Assembly: GCA_045568635.1 (NCBI GenBank) | Contig: JBJLAO010000003.1 | Location: 248,001-312,000 of the forward strand | Length of the DNA: 64,000 nt | Source of the DNA: MedAcidi-G1 sp000817085 | GTDB lineage: Bacteria; Actinomycetota; Acidimicrobiia; Acidimicrobiales; MedAcidi-G1 | Direction: 5' to 3' | Part shown: piece by piece, positions 34,773 through 44,284 of the stretch | How the letters are laid out: each line of letters begins with the position of its first letter | Numbering within the stretch: position 1 is the stretch's first letter | Position numbers and translations under genes: made by a program | Notes under the pieces: generated by a model | The model's database searches: none | Told to the model about the DNA's origin: nothing | The model's input: only the letters and a program-made list of their open reading frames with translations

Positions 34773-36047
34773 ATGGATGTCATAGAAATAATTCAAACTA
34801 AAAGAGATGGCGGTGCCTTAACTGGAGAGCAAATCGAATGGTTTATAAAGAACTTTTCTGAGGGTGGGTATATACCAGACGAGCAAGCAGCTGCTTTAGC
34901 AATGTCAATCTTTTTCAATGGAATGGAGCCCGAAGAATTAACTAATTGGACAAAAGCAATGGTTGATTCGGGTGTGACTTTGGATCTAAGTGATGTCGGC
35001 AAGAAGACAGTTGACAAGCACTCGACCGGGGGCGTGGGTGACAAAGTTTCTCTTGTTCTCGTACCTTTAATCGCTAGCTGTGGTTTAGCAGTTCCTCAGT
35101 TGTCTGGTCGCGGGTTGGGTCACGGTGGGGGAACTCTAGACAAAATGGAAGCAATATCTGGTTGGACCGCTTCTCTAAGTGAAGAAAAGATGCTAACGCA
35201 ACTTCGCGAAATTGGAGGAATTATTGCGGCTGCAAATGAAAATATAAATCCTGCAGACAGACGTTTATATGCGTTGCGAGACGTTACCCATACTGTTGAC
35301 TCGATTCCTCTTATTGCAAGTTCAATAATGTCAAAAAAAATTGCGGAAGGAACCGAAGCTCTTGTTTTAGACGTGAAAACTGGCTCTGGGGCTTTCATGG
35401 TCAGCTTTGAACAAGCACGTTTATTAGCTGAAACAATGGTCGAACTAGGCGAAAATTCGGGAATGAGAACGGTTGCCTTGATTACTTCAATGGAAACTGT
35501 TTTAGGTAATTCGGCTGGTAATGCTCTAGAGGTTTCAGAATCTATCGAAGTTCTAGAAGGGGGAGGGCCTGAAGATCTTATTGAAGTTACTTTGGCATTA
35601 GCGCAAGAGATGCTCGAACTTTGTGAAGTGGATTTAGACCCCAGAGAAATGCTTGCATCAGGAAAGCCAAGAGAGGTCTTCGAGAGAATGGTTTCAGCTC
35701 AGGGTGGGGACTTGTCAAAGGGGCTTCCTGTAGCTAAATACAAAAAAACTGTTGATGCTTTAGATACTGGCTACCTAAGTAAATTGGACTGTCGTTCTGT
35801 AGGTTTTGCTGCTTGGCGGTTGGGAGCAGGACGAGCCAAAAAAGAGGATTCAGTTAGTCCTACCGCTGGTGTGGTCTGCATGTACAAGCCAGGTGATTAT
35901 GTCAACAAAGGAGAACCTATTCTAGAGCTCCATGGAGACGAAGAAGACTGTTTTGATTCTGCCATAGAAGCTCTAGAAGGTGCTATCGAAATATCGGGCT
36001 CCGCGCCAGATGTTCTGCCATTACTTATTGACAAAATTTCTATTTAA
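34773..36047 (+). CDS. deoA: Thymidine (pyrimidine-nucleoside) phosphorylase
   Basis: A 424-residue enzyme with the diagnostic KHSTGGVGDKVSLVLVPL phosphate-binding signature and a C-terminal beta domain. It phosphorolyses thymidine or deoxyuridine to base and deoxyribose-1-phosphate. It is paired with cdd and faces the deoC-mutase-punA operon, which processes the sugar phosphates. The released uracil or thymine could enter the pyrimidine degradation operon at 13.5-18.7 kb. It converges with the half-ALDH gene, 4 nt apart. Confidence 0.95.
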   Translation: MDVIEIIQTKRDGGALTGEQIEWFIKNFSEGGYIPDEQAAALAMSIFFNGMEPEELTNWTKAMVDSGVTLDLSDVGKKTVDKHSTGGVGDKVSLVLVPLIASCGLAVPQLSGRGLGHGGGTLDKMEAISGWTASLSEEKMLTQLREIGGIIAAANENINPADRRLYALRDVTHTVDSIPLIASSIMSKKIAEGTEALVLDVKTGSGAFMVSFEQARLLAETMVELGENSGMRTVALITSMETVLGNSAGNALEVSESIEVLEGGGPEDLIEVTLALAQEMLELCEVDLDPREMLASGKPREVFERMVSAQGGDLSKGLPVAKYKKTVDALDTGYLSKLDCRSVGFAAWRLGAGRAKKEDSVSPTAGVVCMYKPGDYVNKGEPILELHGDEEDCFDSAIEALEGAIEISGSAPDVLPLLIDKISI

Positions 36048-36051
36048 AAAA

Positions 36052-36897
36052 TTATCTACCTACTGGATGCCATATCGTTTTCATTTCTAAAAAATCAGAA
36101 ATTAGTTCTAAACTCTCTTCCTCTACTTTTCGTGAGACGACACGCTTAACGTTTAAAGAAGCCTCTTCAAGTAAAGTGTGATCAGTTTCAGGACTGATTC
36201 CACTTATATCAACTGCATTGACGTCCATATGCCCAATCATCCATGGAAGTAGTTCTGATTGATCACCGGTCAATATATTAACTACTCCTTCAGGCACATC
36301 TGATGTAGCTAATACCTCCCCAATCGTAATGGAGGTGAGTGAACTTTGACCTTGAGAAACCACCACCACTGTATTTCCACTAACTATTGCCGGTGCAAGC
36401 CTGGAGACCAACCCCATCATGGATGGTTCAGCCGGGGCTATTATTCCGACTACGCCAGTTGGTTCGGGAACCGTGAAATTAAAATATGGACCTGATACTG
36501 GATTAACAGATCCCAGTACTTGACTGTATTTATCGGACCAACCCGCATACCACACCCATCTATGTATTGCTTCTTCTACTTCGCTTTTAGCTGCTTTACT
36601 ATTTAGACCAATATTTTTAAGCAACTCTACAAATTCAATTTTTCTAGATTCCAACATTTCAGCAACACGATAAAGGATCTGGCCTCTATTGTAAGCAGTC
36701 CTTGAAGCCCAAGGGGATTGTGCTGATCTAGCGGCACGAACCGCTTCACGGAAATCTTTTCTAGAAGCTTGAGAAACATTTGCTATCAATTCACCCTCAG
36801 GATTATCTACAGAAAAAGTTCGGCCTGATTCTGAGCGTGGAAATGCTCCATTAATAAAAAGTTTGTACGTTTTTGCTATAGGGATTTTTCCTGACAC
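36052..36897 (-). CDS. Half-length aldehyde dehydrogenase-like protein, apparently non-catalytic
   Basis: 281 residues instead of the usual about 490. Only the N-terminal NAD-binding half of the ALDH fold is recognisable (YKLFINGAFPRSESGRTF to GVVGIIAPAEPSMMGLVSRLAPA). The conserved PWNF oxyanion-hole Asn is replaced by PAEPS, and no catalytic Cys, ELGGK or closing Glu motif exists. Downstream is the end of deoA, so there is no lost second half. It is coupled to the full ALDH (one shared base), suggesting a partner or regulatory subunit. As I recall, similar half/full pairs occur in actinobacterial nucleoside clusters (not checked). Confidence 0.85.
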   Translation of the reverse strand: MSGKIPIAKTYKLFINGAFPRSESGRTFSVDNPEGELIANVSQASRKDFREAVRAARSAQSPWASRTAYNRGQILYRVAEMLESRKIEFVELLKNIGLNSKAAKSEVEEAIHRWVWYAGWSDKYSQVLGSVNPVSGPYFNFTVPEPTGVVGIIAPAEPSMMGLVSRLAPAIVSGNTVVVVSQGQSSLTSITIGEVLATSDVPEGVVNILTGDQSELLPWMIGHMDVNAVDISGISPETDHTLLEEASLNVKRVVSRKVEEESLELISDFLEMKTIWHPVGR

Positions 36898-38387
36898 TAT
36901 GAGCTACCCCCAGTATTTTTTAAATAAGCGCCTAAACCGTGCATTCCGCCTTCACGACCGAAACCACTTTCTTTGTAACCACCAAAAGGGCTAGCTGGAT
37001 CAAACTTGTTAAATGTATTAGCCCAAATTACGCCTGCTCTCAAGCGCTCTGCCATCCAGTGGATCAATGACCCTTTTTCAGTCCATATCCCAGCGGAAAG
37101 ACCATAAGGGGTGTTGTTTGCCTTTTCTAGAGCTTCTTCAGGAGTTCGAAATGTTTGTACCACTAATACAGGTCCAAATATCTCTTCCCGGGCAACACGA
37201 TGACTCTGCTGAACTCCAGTTAATACTGTTGGAGGATACCAATACCCGTTGTCTGGTAAAGAACAAGAAGGTTTAAACACCTCAGCGCCCTCCTCAATAC
37301 CTGCTTTGACGAGTTGGTCAATTCTTTCTAGTTGGGCTTTTGAATTTATTGCGCCAATATCAGTATTTTTATCTAACGGGTTTCCGACCCGTAATAACTC
37401 AATTCGCTTCTGGAGCCGATCTATAAAATTATCAGCAATTGATTCTTGAACCAGTAATCTTGATCCAGCACAACAAACGTGACCCTGATTGAAGAAAATG
37501 CCGTTAATAACTCCTTCGATTGCTTGATCTAATGCCGCATCTTCAAAAATAACATGCGGTGCCTTTCCTCCGAGCTCCAATGTCAAAGGTAAATTACGCT
37601 TTACCGCTGAACGTTGGATCAACTTACCCACTTCGGTGGAACCTGTAAAAGCAAGCTTGTTGACTTCTGGATGTTCAACTATCGCGGAACCGGTCTCCCC
37701 AGCTCCTGTAACTATATTTATTACACCTGGTGGTAAATCCACATCTCTTATTACTTCAGCTAGCAATAAGGCGGTTAATGGTGTGGTTTCTGCGGGTTTT
37801 AAAACAACAGTATTTCCACAAGCCAGTGCTGGAGCTAATTTCCACGCCGCCATCAATAAAGGGAAGTTCCATGGGATTATCTGTCCTACAACACCATGTG
37901 GTTCTAACTCTCTTTGGGGGAATGCATACTCTAATTTATCTGCCCAGCCGGCATGATAGAAAAAATGAGCAGCTGCTAAAGGAAGGTCGACGTCTCGACT
38001 TTCTTTTATAGGTTTTCCTCCATCTAAGGTTTCCAAAACAGCAAACTCTCTTGCTCTTTCTTGAAGGTGGCGTGCAATCCGGAATAGGTACCTACCCCTA
38101 TCTGCTCCAGACATTTTTTTCCAATACTTTTCGTAAGAAACACGTGCTGCCTGCACTGCTCGATCAACATCCTCTGGCGAAGCTTCCGTGACTACAGATA
38201 ATGACTTTTCTGTTGATGGGTCTAAAGTTTCGAAGGATTTACCTGAAGAAGAAGCAACAAAGTCTCCGTCAATAAAAAGTCCATAATTGTCTTTTATGTT
38301 TACAAGGCTTGTTGACTCAATAGCTGATGCATATTCGATCCCAAAATCTTCCAAAGCGGATCCGTCTTTAGAGTTTGAATTTCCCAT
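36897..38387 (-). CDS. Aldehyde dehydrogenase (NAD type)
   Basis: A 496-residue canonical ALDH. IIPWNFPLLMAAWKLAPA carries the oxyanion Asn, LELGGKAPHVIFEDA has the general-base Glu, GHVCCAGSR the catalytic Cys, and EEIFGPVLVV the NAD ribose-binding Glu. In this operon the natural substrate is acetaldehyde from DeoC, giving acetate (inference). ATG 38387 overlaps the deoC stop by one base (TAATG). The half-length paralogue follows. Confidence 0.95.
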   Translation of the reverse strand: MGNSNSKDGSALEDFGIEYASAIESTSLVNIKDNYGLFIDGDFVASSSGKSFETLDPSTEKSLSVVTEASPEDVDRAVQAARVSYEKYWKKMSGADRGRYLFRIARHLQERAREFAVLETLDGGKPIKESRDVDLPLAAAHFFYHAGWADKLEYAFPQRELEPHGVVGQIIPWNFPLLMAAWKLAPALACGNTVVLKPAETTPLTALLLAEVIRDVDLPPGVINIVTGAGETGSAIVEHPEVNKLAFTGSTEVGKLIQRSAVKRNLPLTLELGGKAPHVIFEDAALDQAIEGVINGIFFNQGHVCCAGSRLLVQESIADNFIDRLQKRIELLRVGNPLDKNTDIGAINSKAQLERIDQLVKAGIEEGAEVFKPSCSLPDNGYWYPPTVLTGVQQSHRVAREEIFGPVLVVQTFRTPEEALEKANNTPYGLSAGIWTEKGSLIHWMAERLRAGVIWANTFNKFDPASPFGGYKESGFGREGGMHGLGAYLKNTGGSS

Positions 38388-39319
38388 TAGTCCACCGTTA
38401 CGTAATCAGGGCCGCTATAGCTACCCGAGTCCAGGCGGTTTAATTGGAGCAATACGTCATTTAATAGACCCGAAGCGCCAATACGAAACATTTCGGGATT
38501 CAACCATTCAGTTCCCAAGGTTTCTCCGATCACAACTAAATAATGCCAAGCTTGCTTCGCTGTGCGAATCCCACCCGCGGCTTTAATACCCACAGAAATA
38601 TTTGTTTGGTATGCAAAATCTCTTACTGCTTCTGCCATACACAACACTCTGGGTAAACTTGATGCTTGAGAAATCTTTCCGGTTGAAGTTTTTATGAAGT
38701 CAGCGCCAGCAGTCATAGCAAGCATTGAGGCTTGACGGATCTTGTCGTAACTACCTAGTTCACCCACTTCTAAAATAACTTTAAGATGCGCCTCACCACA
38801 GGCATCTTTCGAAGCAACAATCTCTTCAAAAGCTCGTTGTTCATCACCAGCGAGAAAAGCTGAACGATTTAAGACTATGTCTATTTCATCAGCTCCTCTT
38901 TTAACTGCATCTGCTATATCAGCTATTCGTGCTTCAATAGTTGACAGTCCACTTGGGAAAGCACCGGCAACACTTGCCACCTTCACGTTTGATCCCTCTG
39001 TGGCTTTCACGGCGTAGTGAACCATTTCTGGGTAAATACACACTGCAGCTACAGAAGGGACATCGTGATTTGACGGATCGGGACGTTTAGCTTTTTGACA
39101 CAATGAGGCAACTTTTTCTGGGGTGTCTGCTCCTTCAAGGGTAGTTAAATCCATACAACGAATTGAAAGATGCAGAGCCGCTCTTTTGCTATTAGTTTTT
39201 ATTGATCGAGTTGCTAAAGACGCTGCTCTAGCCTCGAGTGAGACTTCGTCTACTGGAATGACTTTTATTGCAGAACCAGTTTTCCCAAATGTAATATTTG
39301 AAGTAGGCATTTTTATCAA
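38387..39319 (-). CDS. deoC: Deoxyribose-phosphate aldolase
   Basis: A 310-residue class I aldolase. Schiff-base Lys is in DFIKTSTGK, the second Lys in VGIKAAGGIR, and CIYPEMV and EIDIVLNRSAF flank the active site. It splits deoxyribose-5-phosphate to acetaldehyde and glyceraldehyde-3-phosphate. The start is probably TTG 39319, overlapping the mutase stop (TTGA) with GGAG five bases upstream; ATG 39310 is an alternative. About 50 residues longer than E. coli DeoC at the N-terminus, as in the longer DeoC proteins. Confidence 0.95.
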   Translation of the reverse strand: MIKMPTSNITFGKTGSAIKVIPVDEVSLEARAASLATRSIKTNSKRAALHLSIRCMDLTTLEGADTPEKVASLCQKAKRPDPSNHDVPSVAAVCIYPEMVHYAVKATEGSNVKVASVAGAFPSGLSTIEARIADIADAVKRGADEIDIVLNRSAFLAGDEQRAFEEIVASKDACGEAHLKVILEVGELGSYDKIRQASMLAMTAGADFIKTSTGKISQASSLPRVLCMAEAVRDFAYQTNISVGIKAAGGIRTAKQAWHYLVVIGETLGTEWLNPEMFRIGASGLLNDVLLQLNRLDSGSYSGPDYVTVD

Positions 39320-41004
39320 TCTTTCTCCACTTGGAACAAACTGCTAACTCCGTGTAATAAGTCTTCTATCTTATGGTCTGCTGATCTTTCAGCCGACCTT
39401 ACATCGTCGTTAATAACTGATTCTGTTACCTCAACATAGACCTTGACCATTGGTTCAGTTCCACTGGGACGAATAACTATTCGTCCATTCGAGATATTGA
39501 ATATGAGAGCGTCAGTCGCTGGCAACTCTGATTCGGGACTTAACATGTCGATCGACCCTATAACGGCAAATTCACCTATTTTTTCTGGTGGTGAGGTTCT
39601 CCAAGGAGACATAAAGTCTGCAGAGATATCTGTTTCAGGATCGAGTCGCTTTGCAATCAAGGCTGTTTTATGAACACCGTGCCGATTCCATAATTCTTCT
39701 AATAGGTCTACAACAGTCTTGTCTTCAGACTTTAATTCAGCCGCTAACTCTGCAAAAACTAAAGCAGAAGTAATGCCGTCTTTGTCTCTTACTGAATCAC
39801 CTAATGCAAAACCGAGTGCTTCCTCGTACCCAAAAACGAATCTAGAGCTTTTATCTTCTATTCCTGGACGTACAATCCATTTAAATCCAGTAAGTGTCTC
39901 CGCATACTTAACTTTATGAAAATCTGCGATTTTAGAAAGTAAGCGAGATGATACAACTGTTGTAACAACGAGTCTGTCTTCTTCTTGTTCTTTACTAAGA
40001 ATGTGCTCTGCCAATAAAACGCCTATTTCATTTCCGTTGAGGTGACGCCATTTGTTTCCATGACGAGCGACAATAGCCAGTCGATCTGCATCGGGATCAT
40101 TTGCGATTACCAGATCAGCGTTTTTTTCAATGGCAAGTCCAACTGCAAGATCTAAAGCACCTTCCTCTTCAGGGTTCGGGAAAGAAACTGTCGGGAAGTC
40201 GGGATCTGGTTCTGCTTGGCTTTCAACTACCGTTGGGTTTTCGAATCCTGCCTTTTCAAAAACATCTAAGAAAACTTTTTTACCAACCCCATGCAAGGGT
40301 GTATAAATCTGTTTTATTTCACGCTTGCTTTCGGATGAAACAGAAGAAGAGGCGAAATCTACATATGTTTTGATTAATTCATCATCTCCCTTAAGGATTG
40401 TTGCATCTTCATAATCTGCTAAGGATTCTTCAGTGGGTGGATTCTTGAAATCAATTCTTTGGGCTATTTTTGTATCAACTGGATTTGCTATTTGAGCACC
40501 GTCGTCCCAATAAACTTTGTAACCAGAATCTTCTGCGGGATTATGACTAGCAGTAACCATTATTCCGGCTTTAGCTTTTTTAGACAAAGACGTGTAAGCC
40601 AAAACTGGCGTTGGTGTAGGCCCTGGCAGAATTAAACTCCTTACTCCATGTGTAGCCAAAACTCTGACAGAGTCTTGAGCAAAAATCTGGCTCTTATGAC
40701 GCGCATCATAACCTACTACTACTAATGGGGCTTCATCGCTTTGATTATCGCTTAGTAGTTCTTCCGCGATTGCGGTTGCTACTATCCTAATCATAACCCT
40801 ATTCATTCTCATCGGTCCGGCTCCTCTAGCTCCGCGGATACCGGCCGTACCGAAGACTAAAGAGCTGCTAAATCTTTGAATTAGTTCAATATTTTTGTCT
40901 GAAATAAGTTTTTCAGTTTCAACTTTTGTAGTTTCATCAGGGTCACTAATTAGCCATTTGTTAGCTATTTCTAAAGCTTCGTCTAAATAGGCTTCTTTCG
41001 TCAC
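39316..41004 (-). CDS. Phospho-sugar mutase (phosphoglucomutase/phosphomannomutase family, likely phosphopentomutase)
   Basis: A 562-residue alpha-D-phosphohexomutase. The phosphoserine loop TASHNPAEDSGYKVYW, the metal loop ANDPDADRLAIV, the sugar loop GYEEALGFALGDSVRDKDG and the C-terminal RPSGTEPMVKVYVE are all intact. Between punA and deoC the expected job is (deoxy)ribose-1-phosphate to 5-phosphate, i.e. a phosphopentomutase activity. The GTG start 41004 overlaps the punA stop (GTGA). Confidence 0.92.
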   Translation of the reverse strand: MTKEAYLDEALEIANKWLISDPDETTKVETEKLISDKNIELIQRFSSSLVFGTAGIRGARGAGPMRMNRVMIRIVATAIAEELLSDNQSDEAPLVVVGYDARHKSQIFAQDSVRVLATHGVRSLILPGPTPTPVLAYTSLSKKAKAGIMVTASHNPAEDSGYKVYWDDGAQIANPVDTKIAQRIDFKNPPTEESLADYEDATILKGDDELIKTYVDFASSSVSSESKREIKQIYTPLHGVGKKVFLDVFEKAGFENPTVVESQAEPDPDFPTVSFPNPEEEGALDLAVGLAIEKNADLVIANDPDADRLAIVARHGNKWRHLNGNEIGVLLAEHILSKEQEEDRLVVTTVVSSRLLSKIADFHKVKYAETLTGFKWIVRPGIEDKSSRFVFGYEEALGFALGDSVRDKDGITSALVFAELAAELKSEDKTVVDLLEELWNRHGVHKTALIAKRLDPETDISADFMSPWRTSPPEKIGEFAVIGSIDMLSPESELPATDALIFNISNGRIVIRPSGTEPMVKVYVEVTESVINDDVRSAERSADHKIEDLLHGVSSLFQVEKD

Positions 41005-41825
41005 AAACGTTCCAAAATCCCCGCTAATAGACTAAACATGCGTGGTCCCGCATCTGCGGCTGCAGCAAGTACATCTTCATGATCAAGGTTTTCTTCAGAC
41101 ATACCAGCTGCCTGATTTGTGACAAGAGAGATTCCCAGAACCTCAGCTCCGAGATGTCTCGCAGCAATAGTTTCTAAAACAGTAGACATCCCAACTAGGT
41201 CAGCTCCCATTTTTGCAAACATCTTTATTTCGGCCGGTGTTTCGAAAGCACCTCCTAGTAAACCCGCATAGACACCTTGAGGTAGAGTTGGGTCTACTTC
41301 TTGAGCTAATTGTCTCAGTCGAGCTGAGTAAGCTTCTGTCAAATCAACAAACCGAATTGCTTTTCCATCTGGTGGAGCAGGTCCCACCATCGGCGACTGG
41401 CCCATGAGGTTCAATTGGTCAGAAATAAGCACTGGTTGCCCTACAGGCCATTCAGGATTGAGTCCTCCTGCAGCATTAGTCAAAATAATCATTTTGCAAC
41501 CCGAAGCTATTGCTACTCGAACGCCATGAACAACCGTATCTACCGAATGACCTTCATATAAATGAGCCCTACCACCTAAAACGAGTACATTTTTTTCATT
41601 CACTTTAAGAGAACGGATCAAATTTCGGTGTCCTAATACAGTGGGTTCGGGGAAACCGGGCAAAGTATCCATTTCCACTTCGGCTGAAATATCTCCGATC
41701 TCATCGATTGCTGAAGCCCATCCGGAACCAAGGACTAAGGCAACATCATGGTCAACGATGCCAGTTTCATCAGCTAGAACAGTTGCAGCCCTTTCAGCAA
41801 GAGAATAGGGGTCAATATCTTTCAT
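41001..41825 (-). CDS. punA: Purine nucleoside phosphorylase
   Basis: A 274-residue trimeric-type PNP. ALVLGSGWAS is the phosphate loop, GRAHLYEGH the second loop, LTNAAGGLNP the base-binding region, GAFETPAEI the purine-binding Glu, and MSTVLETIAARHLG follows. It phosphorolyses inosine or guanosine and deoxy forms. GGAG precedes the ATG at good spacing. It is the first gene of the punA-mutase-deoC-ALDH-halfALDH operon, with very tight overlaps. Confidence 0.95.
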   Translation of the reverse strand: MKDIDPYSLAERAATVLADETGIVDHDVALVLGSGWASAIDEIGDISAEVEMDTLPGFPEPTVLGHRNLIRSLKVNEKNVLVLGGRAHLYEGHSVDTVVHGVRVAIASGCKMIILTNAAGGLNPEWPVGQPVLISDQLNLMGQSPMVGPAPPDGKAIRFVDLTEAYSARLRQLAQEVDPTLPQGVYAGLLGGAFETPAEIKMFAKMGADLVGMSTVLETIAARHLGAEVLGISLVTNQAAGMSEENLDHEDVLAAAADAGPRMFSLLAGILERL

Positions 41826-42016
41826 ATTTCATCTCCATCAAATTTCTTGCAAACTGAATGTATTTTTATTCAAGATTCGCGACAGTCAAACAATTCTATA
41901 AACAAACATACGGTAATTTGCTCAAGGCCAGTAGATGGATCTCGAGTAGCTCAAAAAACATTTTATTAATAACTATTTTTGTAATAAAAAAGAATTTATA
42001 AGGTAGTTATATAAGT
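41826..42016. promoter_or_regulatory. Divergent punA/psuG intergenic region
   Basis: The longest gene-free stretch of the window (191 nt), very AT-rich, between the divergent punA operon and psuG. It should contain both promoters; no certain -35/-10 pair, riboswitch or strong palindrome is visible. Confidence 0.4.
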
Positions 42017-42928
42017 GTGAATGAAACATCGATAATAAAAGTCTCTGATGAAATTCAAGAAGCTTTAAAAGAAAGAAAACCTGTTGTTGCTCTAGAATCG
42101 ACTCTGATCTCGCACGGTCTTCCCTCCCCGCTAAATATCGATGTGGCTCTCAAGGCTGAATCTATTTTAAGAGATTTAAACGTTGTTCCCGCTACTGCTG
42201 CTTTAATCGATGGCTATCTCCGCGTAGGTTTAAACCCAAAAGAAATCGAACTTCTAGGTTCTAGTAACGAAGTTACAAAAACAAGCTTTAACAATTTGGG
42301 TGAAGTAATAGCTAATAAATCGTTAGGTGCGACAACGGTGGCATCTACTATGTTCGCTGCTTATAAATCAGGTATCAAAGTTTTTGCAACTGGCGGTATT
42401 GGAGGAGTCCATCGGGGGTCTGAAGCTGATATCTCCGCTGATCTGAAAGCTCTATCTGATTTGCCTGTTGCTGTAGTTTGTGCAGGAGTTAAATCAATAC
42501 TTGATATACCAAAGACACTAGAAGCTTTGGAAACACTTGGCGTGCCAATAATTGGTTATAAAACCGATATTTTTCCTGAATTCTGGACAACTGGTAGAGG
42601 TCTGAAATTAAAAATTACCGCCTCTGAAGCAAAAGAAGCAGCCCTTCTACTTAAAGCACATTGGGAAATTGGATTAAACACGGGTCAACTTGTAGCTGTT
42701 CCAATACCTAAAGAAAAGTCTGTAGACCAAGAAATTGTTGAAAATGCGGTAAATGAAAGCTTGAATGAAGCAGCCGAAGCTGGTATCACCGGAAATGCTA
42801 TTTCGCCTTTTTTGCTTAAAAAAGTCTCAGAAGCTAGCGGGGGACTAACCCTTGAAGCGAATGTTGACCTGATCCTTAACAATGTGCAAGTTGCAGGTGA
42901 AGTAGCCACGCAAATGGCTAACGACTAG
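42017..42928 (+). CDS. psuG: Pseudouridine-5'-phosphate glycosidase
   Basis: A 303-residue PsuG. The family segments PVVALESTLISHGLP, GATTVASTMFAAYKSGI, VFATGGIGGVHRG and the FPEFWTTGRG loop are intact. It splits pseudouridine-5'-phosphate to uracil and ribose-5-phosphate. The usual partner kinase psuK is not in the window. The GTG at 42017 has AAGG 14 nt upstream. The stop TAG shares CTAG with the E2 gene stop on the other strand. Confidence 0.94.
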   Translation: MNETSIIKVSDEIQEALKERKPVVALESTLISHGLPSPLNIDVALKAESILRDLNVVPATAALIDGYLRVGLNPKEIELLGSSNEVTKTSFNNLGEVIANKSLGATTVASTMFAAYKSGIKVFATGGIGGVHRGSEADISADLKALSDLPVAVVCAGVKSILDIPKTLEALETLGVPIIGYKTDIFPEFWTTGRGLKLKITASEAKEAALLLKAHWEIGLNTGQLVAVPIPKEKSVDQEIVENAVNESLNEAAEAGITGNAISPFLLKKVSEASGGLTLEANVDLILNNVQVAGEVATQMAND

Positions 42929-44283
42929 TTGATATTAAGAAGAGATTCAGGATTTTCGAGACCTAACTTTACTGTGCTTGCAAAATCAGCTGCCGGAGCT
43001 CCATCCAAAACTCGGTGGTCCCAAGTAAGACTTATAACCATTCTAGATGTCCTTCGGGGAGTCTGATCGTCCCATGCTGTGTCTTCACGAATTCGCCCTA
43101 CACCTAAAATCGCGGAGTTAGGTGGATTTATGACCGGCGTGAATCCATCTACTCCAAACATCCCTAATGAAGAAACAGAGAAAGTTCCTCCTTCGAGGTC
43201 ATCTAAAGCTAGTTTTCCGTCTCGGGCTTGACTAGCTAACCGGGCGGTATTTTGAGCAATTTCATTTAAAGAAAGCTGGTCTGCATTTCTTATAACAGGC
43301 ACTACCAGCCCATCGTTCAAAGCAACAGCCATACCGATATTTATTTCTGTTAGCTGAAGGATTTCATTTTCAAGCATTTGAGAATTTAATTGTGGGTGAA
43401 CTTTCAAAGCCTGTGCGACCGATGCAATAACAAAGTCTGTGTAGCCAGGTACCACATCACCACTTTTCATCTCTTTGCGTAAAGAAATTGCGTCATCCAT
43501 TTCAACATCAAGATGGAGAGTCAGCTGCGCCATTGATTGAAGGCTTGAATGCATTCGATTCGATATAACTCTTCGCATTCCTGTTAACGGAACTCTTTCT
43601 CCTTCACCTATGGGTTCGTATGTAAAGGTTTCATGTTTTTCTGGCGCAGGTCGTGAAGAATTTTTAATATGAGCCTGAACATCTGATTTTCTGACCGTCC
43701 CATCAGTTGCCGACGCTTGAACCTTACTGAGGTCGACTCCTAGTTTTTTTGCTTCATTGACTGCAGCTTGAGAAGATTTCGTGTCCCCAGTCTCTGAATT
43801 TAGATCGCTTTGTGTACTTCCTGAAAATGCTTCGATATCTTCAACTACTATTCTTCCCCCGGGGCCGCTTCCAGAAACTAAGGAAAGATCGACTCCCTTT
43901 TCTTTTGCAAGACGTTTTGCAGCTGGTGAAGCTGCAACGCGAGTACTTTTTACTTTGGTTTCTTTTTCCGTAATTTCAGTTTGTTCTACAGGTGTCGTCT
44001 CATCGTTTTTGACTTCTGGTGTCTCTGGTGCTTCAGGTGGTTCTTCGCCTTCTTTTAAGACCCATCCCAAAACTACTCCACACTCAAAAACTTCACCTGA
44101 CTGACATAGCTGATGTAAAAGTCCTTCAGCTTCAGCTTCTATTTCGGTTTCTATTTTGTCAGTCTCTATTGAAGCAACAGGTTGCCCCTGGCTAACAGTT
44201 TCACCTGTGTTGACTAACCACTCAGTTAAGGTGCCCTCGGTCATGGTTAGACCCAATTTCGGCATATAAATAGGTGATGACAT
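42925..44283 (-). CDS. acoC: Acetoin/2-oxoacid dehydrogenase E2 (lipoyl acyltransferase)
   Basis: A 452-residue E2. An N-terminal lipoyl domain with lipoyl-Lys in ETDKIETE is followed by an acidic Pro/Thr linker. Two peripheral-subunit-binding-like segments come next (SPAAKRLAKEKGVDLSLVSG, and a more degenerate AVNEAKKLGVDLSKVQAS), then the catalytic acyltransferase domain ending in TWDHRVLDGAPAADF. It is the last gene of the aco operon. ATG 44283 has AGAGGA upstream and follows the acoX stop by 1 nt. It lacks the alpha/beta-hydrolase domain of some AcoC proteins. Confidence 0.9.
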   Translation of the reverse strand: MSSPIYMPKLGLTMTEGTLTEWLVNTGETVSQGQPVASIETDKIETEIEAEAEGLLHQLCQSGEVFECGVVLGWVLKEGEEPPEAPETPEVKNDETTPVEQTEITEKETKVKSTRVAASPAAKRLAKEKGVDLSLVSGSGPGGRIVVEDIEAFSGSTQSDLNSETGDTKSSQAAVNEAKKLGVDLSKVQASATDGTVRKSDVQAHIKNSSRPAPEKHETFTYEPIGEGERVPLTGMRRVISNRMHSSLQSMAQLTLHLDVEMDDAISLRKEMKSGDVVPGYTDFVIASVAQALKVHPQLNSQMLENEILQLTEINIGMAVALNDGLVVPVIRNADQLSLNEIAQNTARLASQARDGKLALDDLEGGTFSVSSLGMFGVDGFTPVINPPNSAILGVGRIREDTAWDDQTPRRTSRMVISLTWDHRVLDGAPAADFASTVKLGLENPESLLNIN

Positions 44284-44284
44284 A

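Noticed and set aside
36052..36897. Half ALDH as a frameshifted pseudogene
   Set aside because: No remnant of the catalytic half follows; its frame is intact, and deoA's stop lies 4 nt away.
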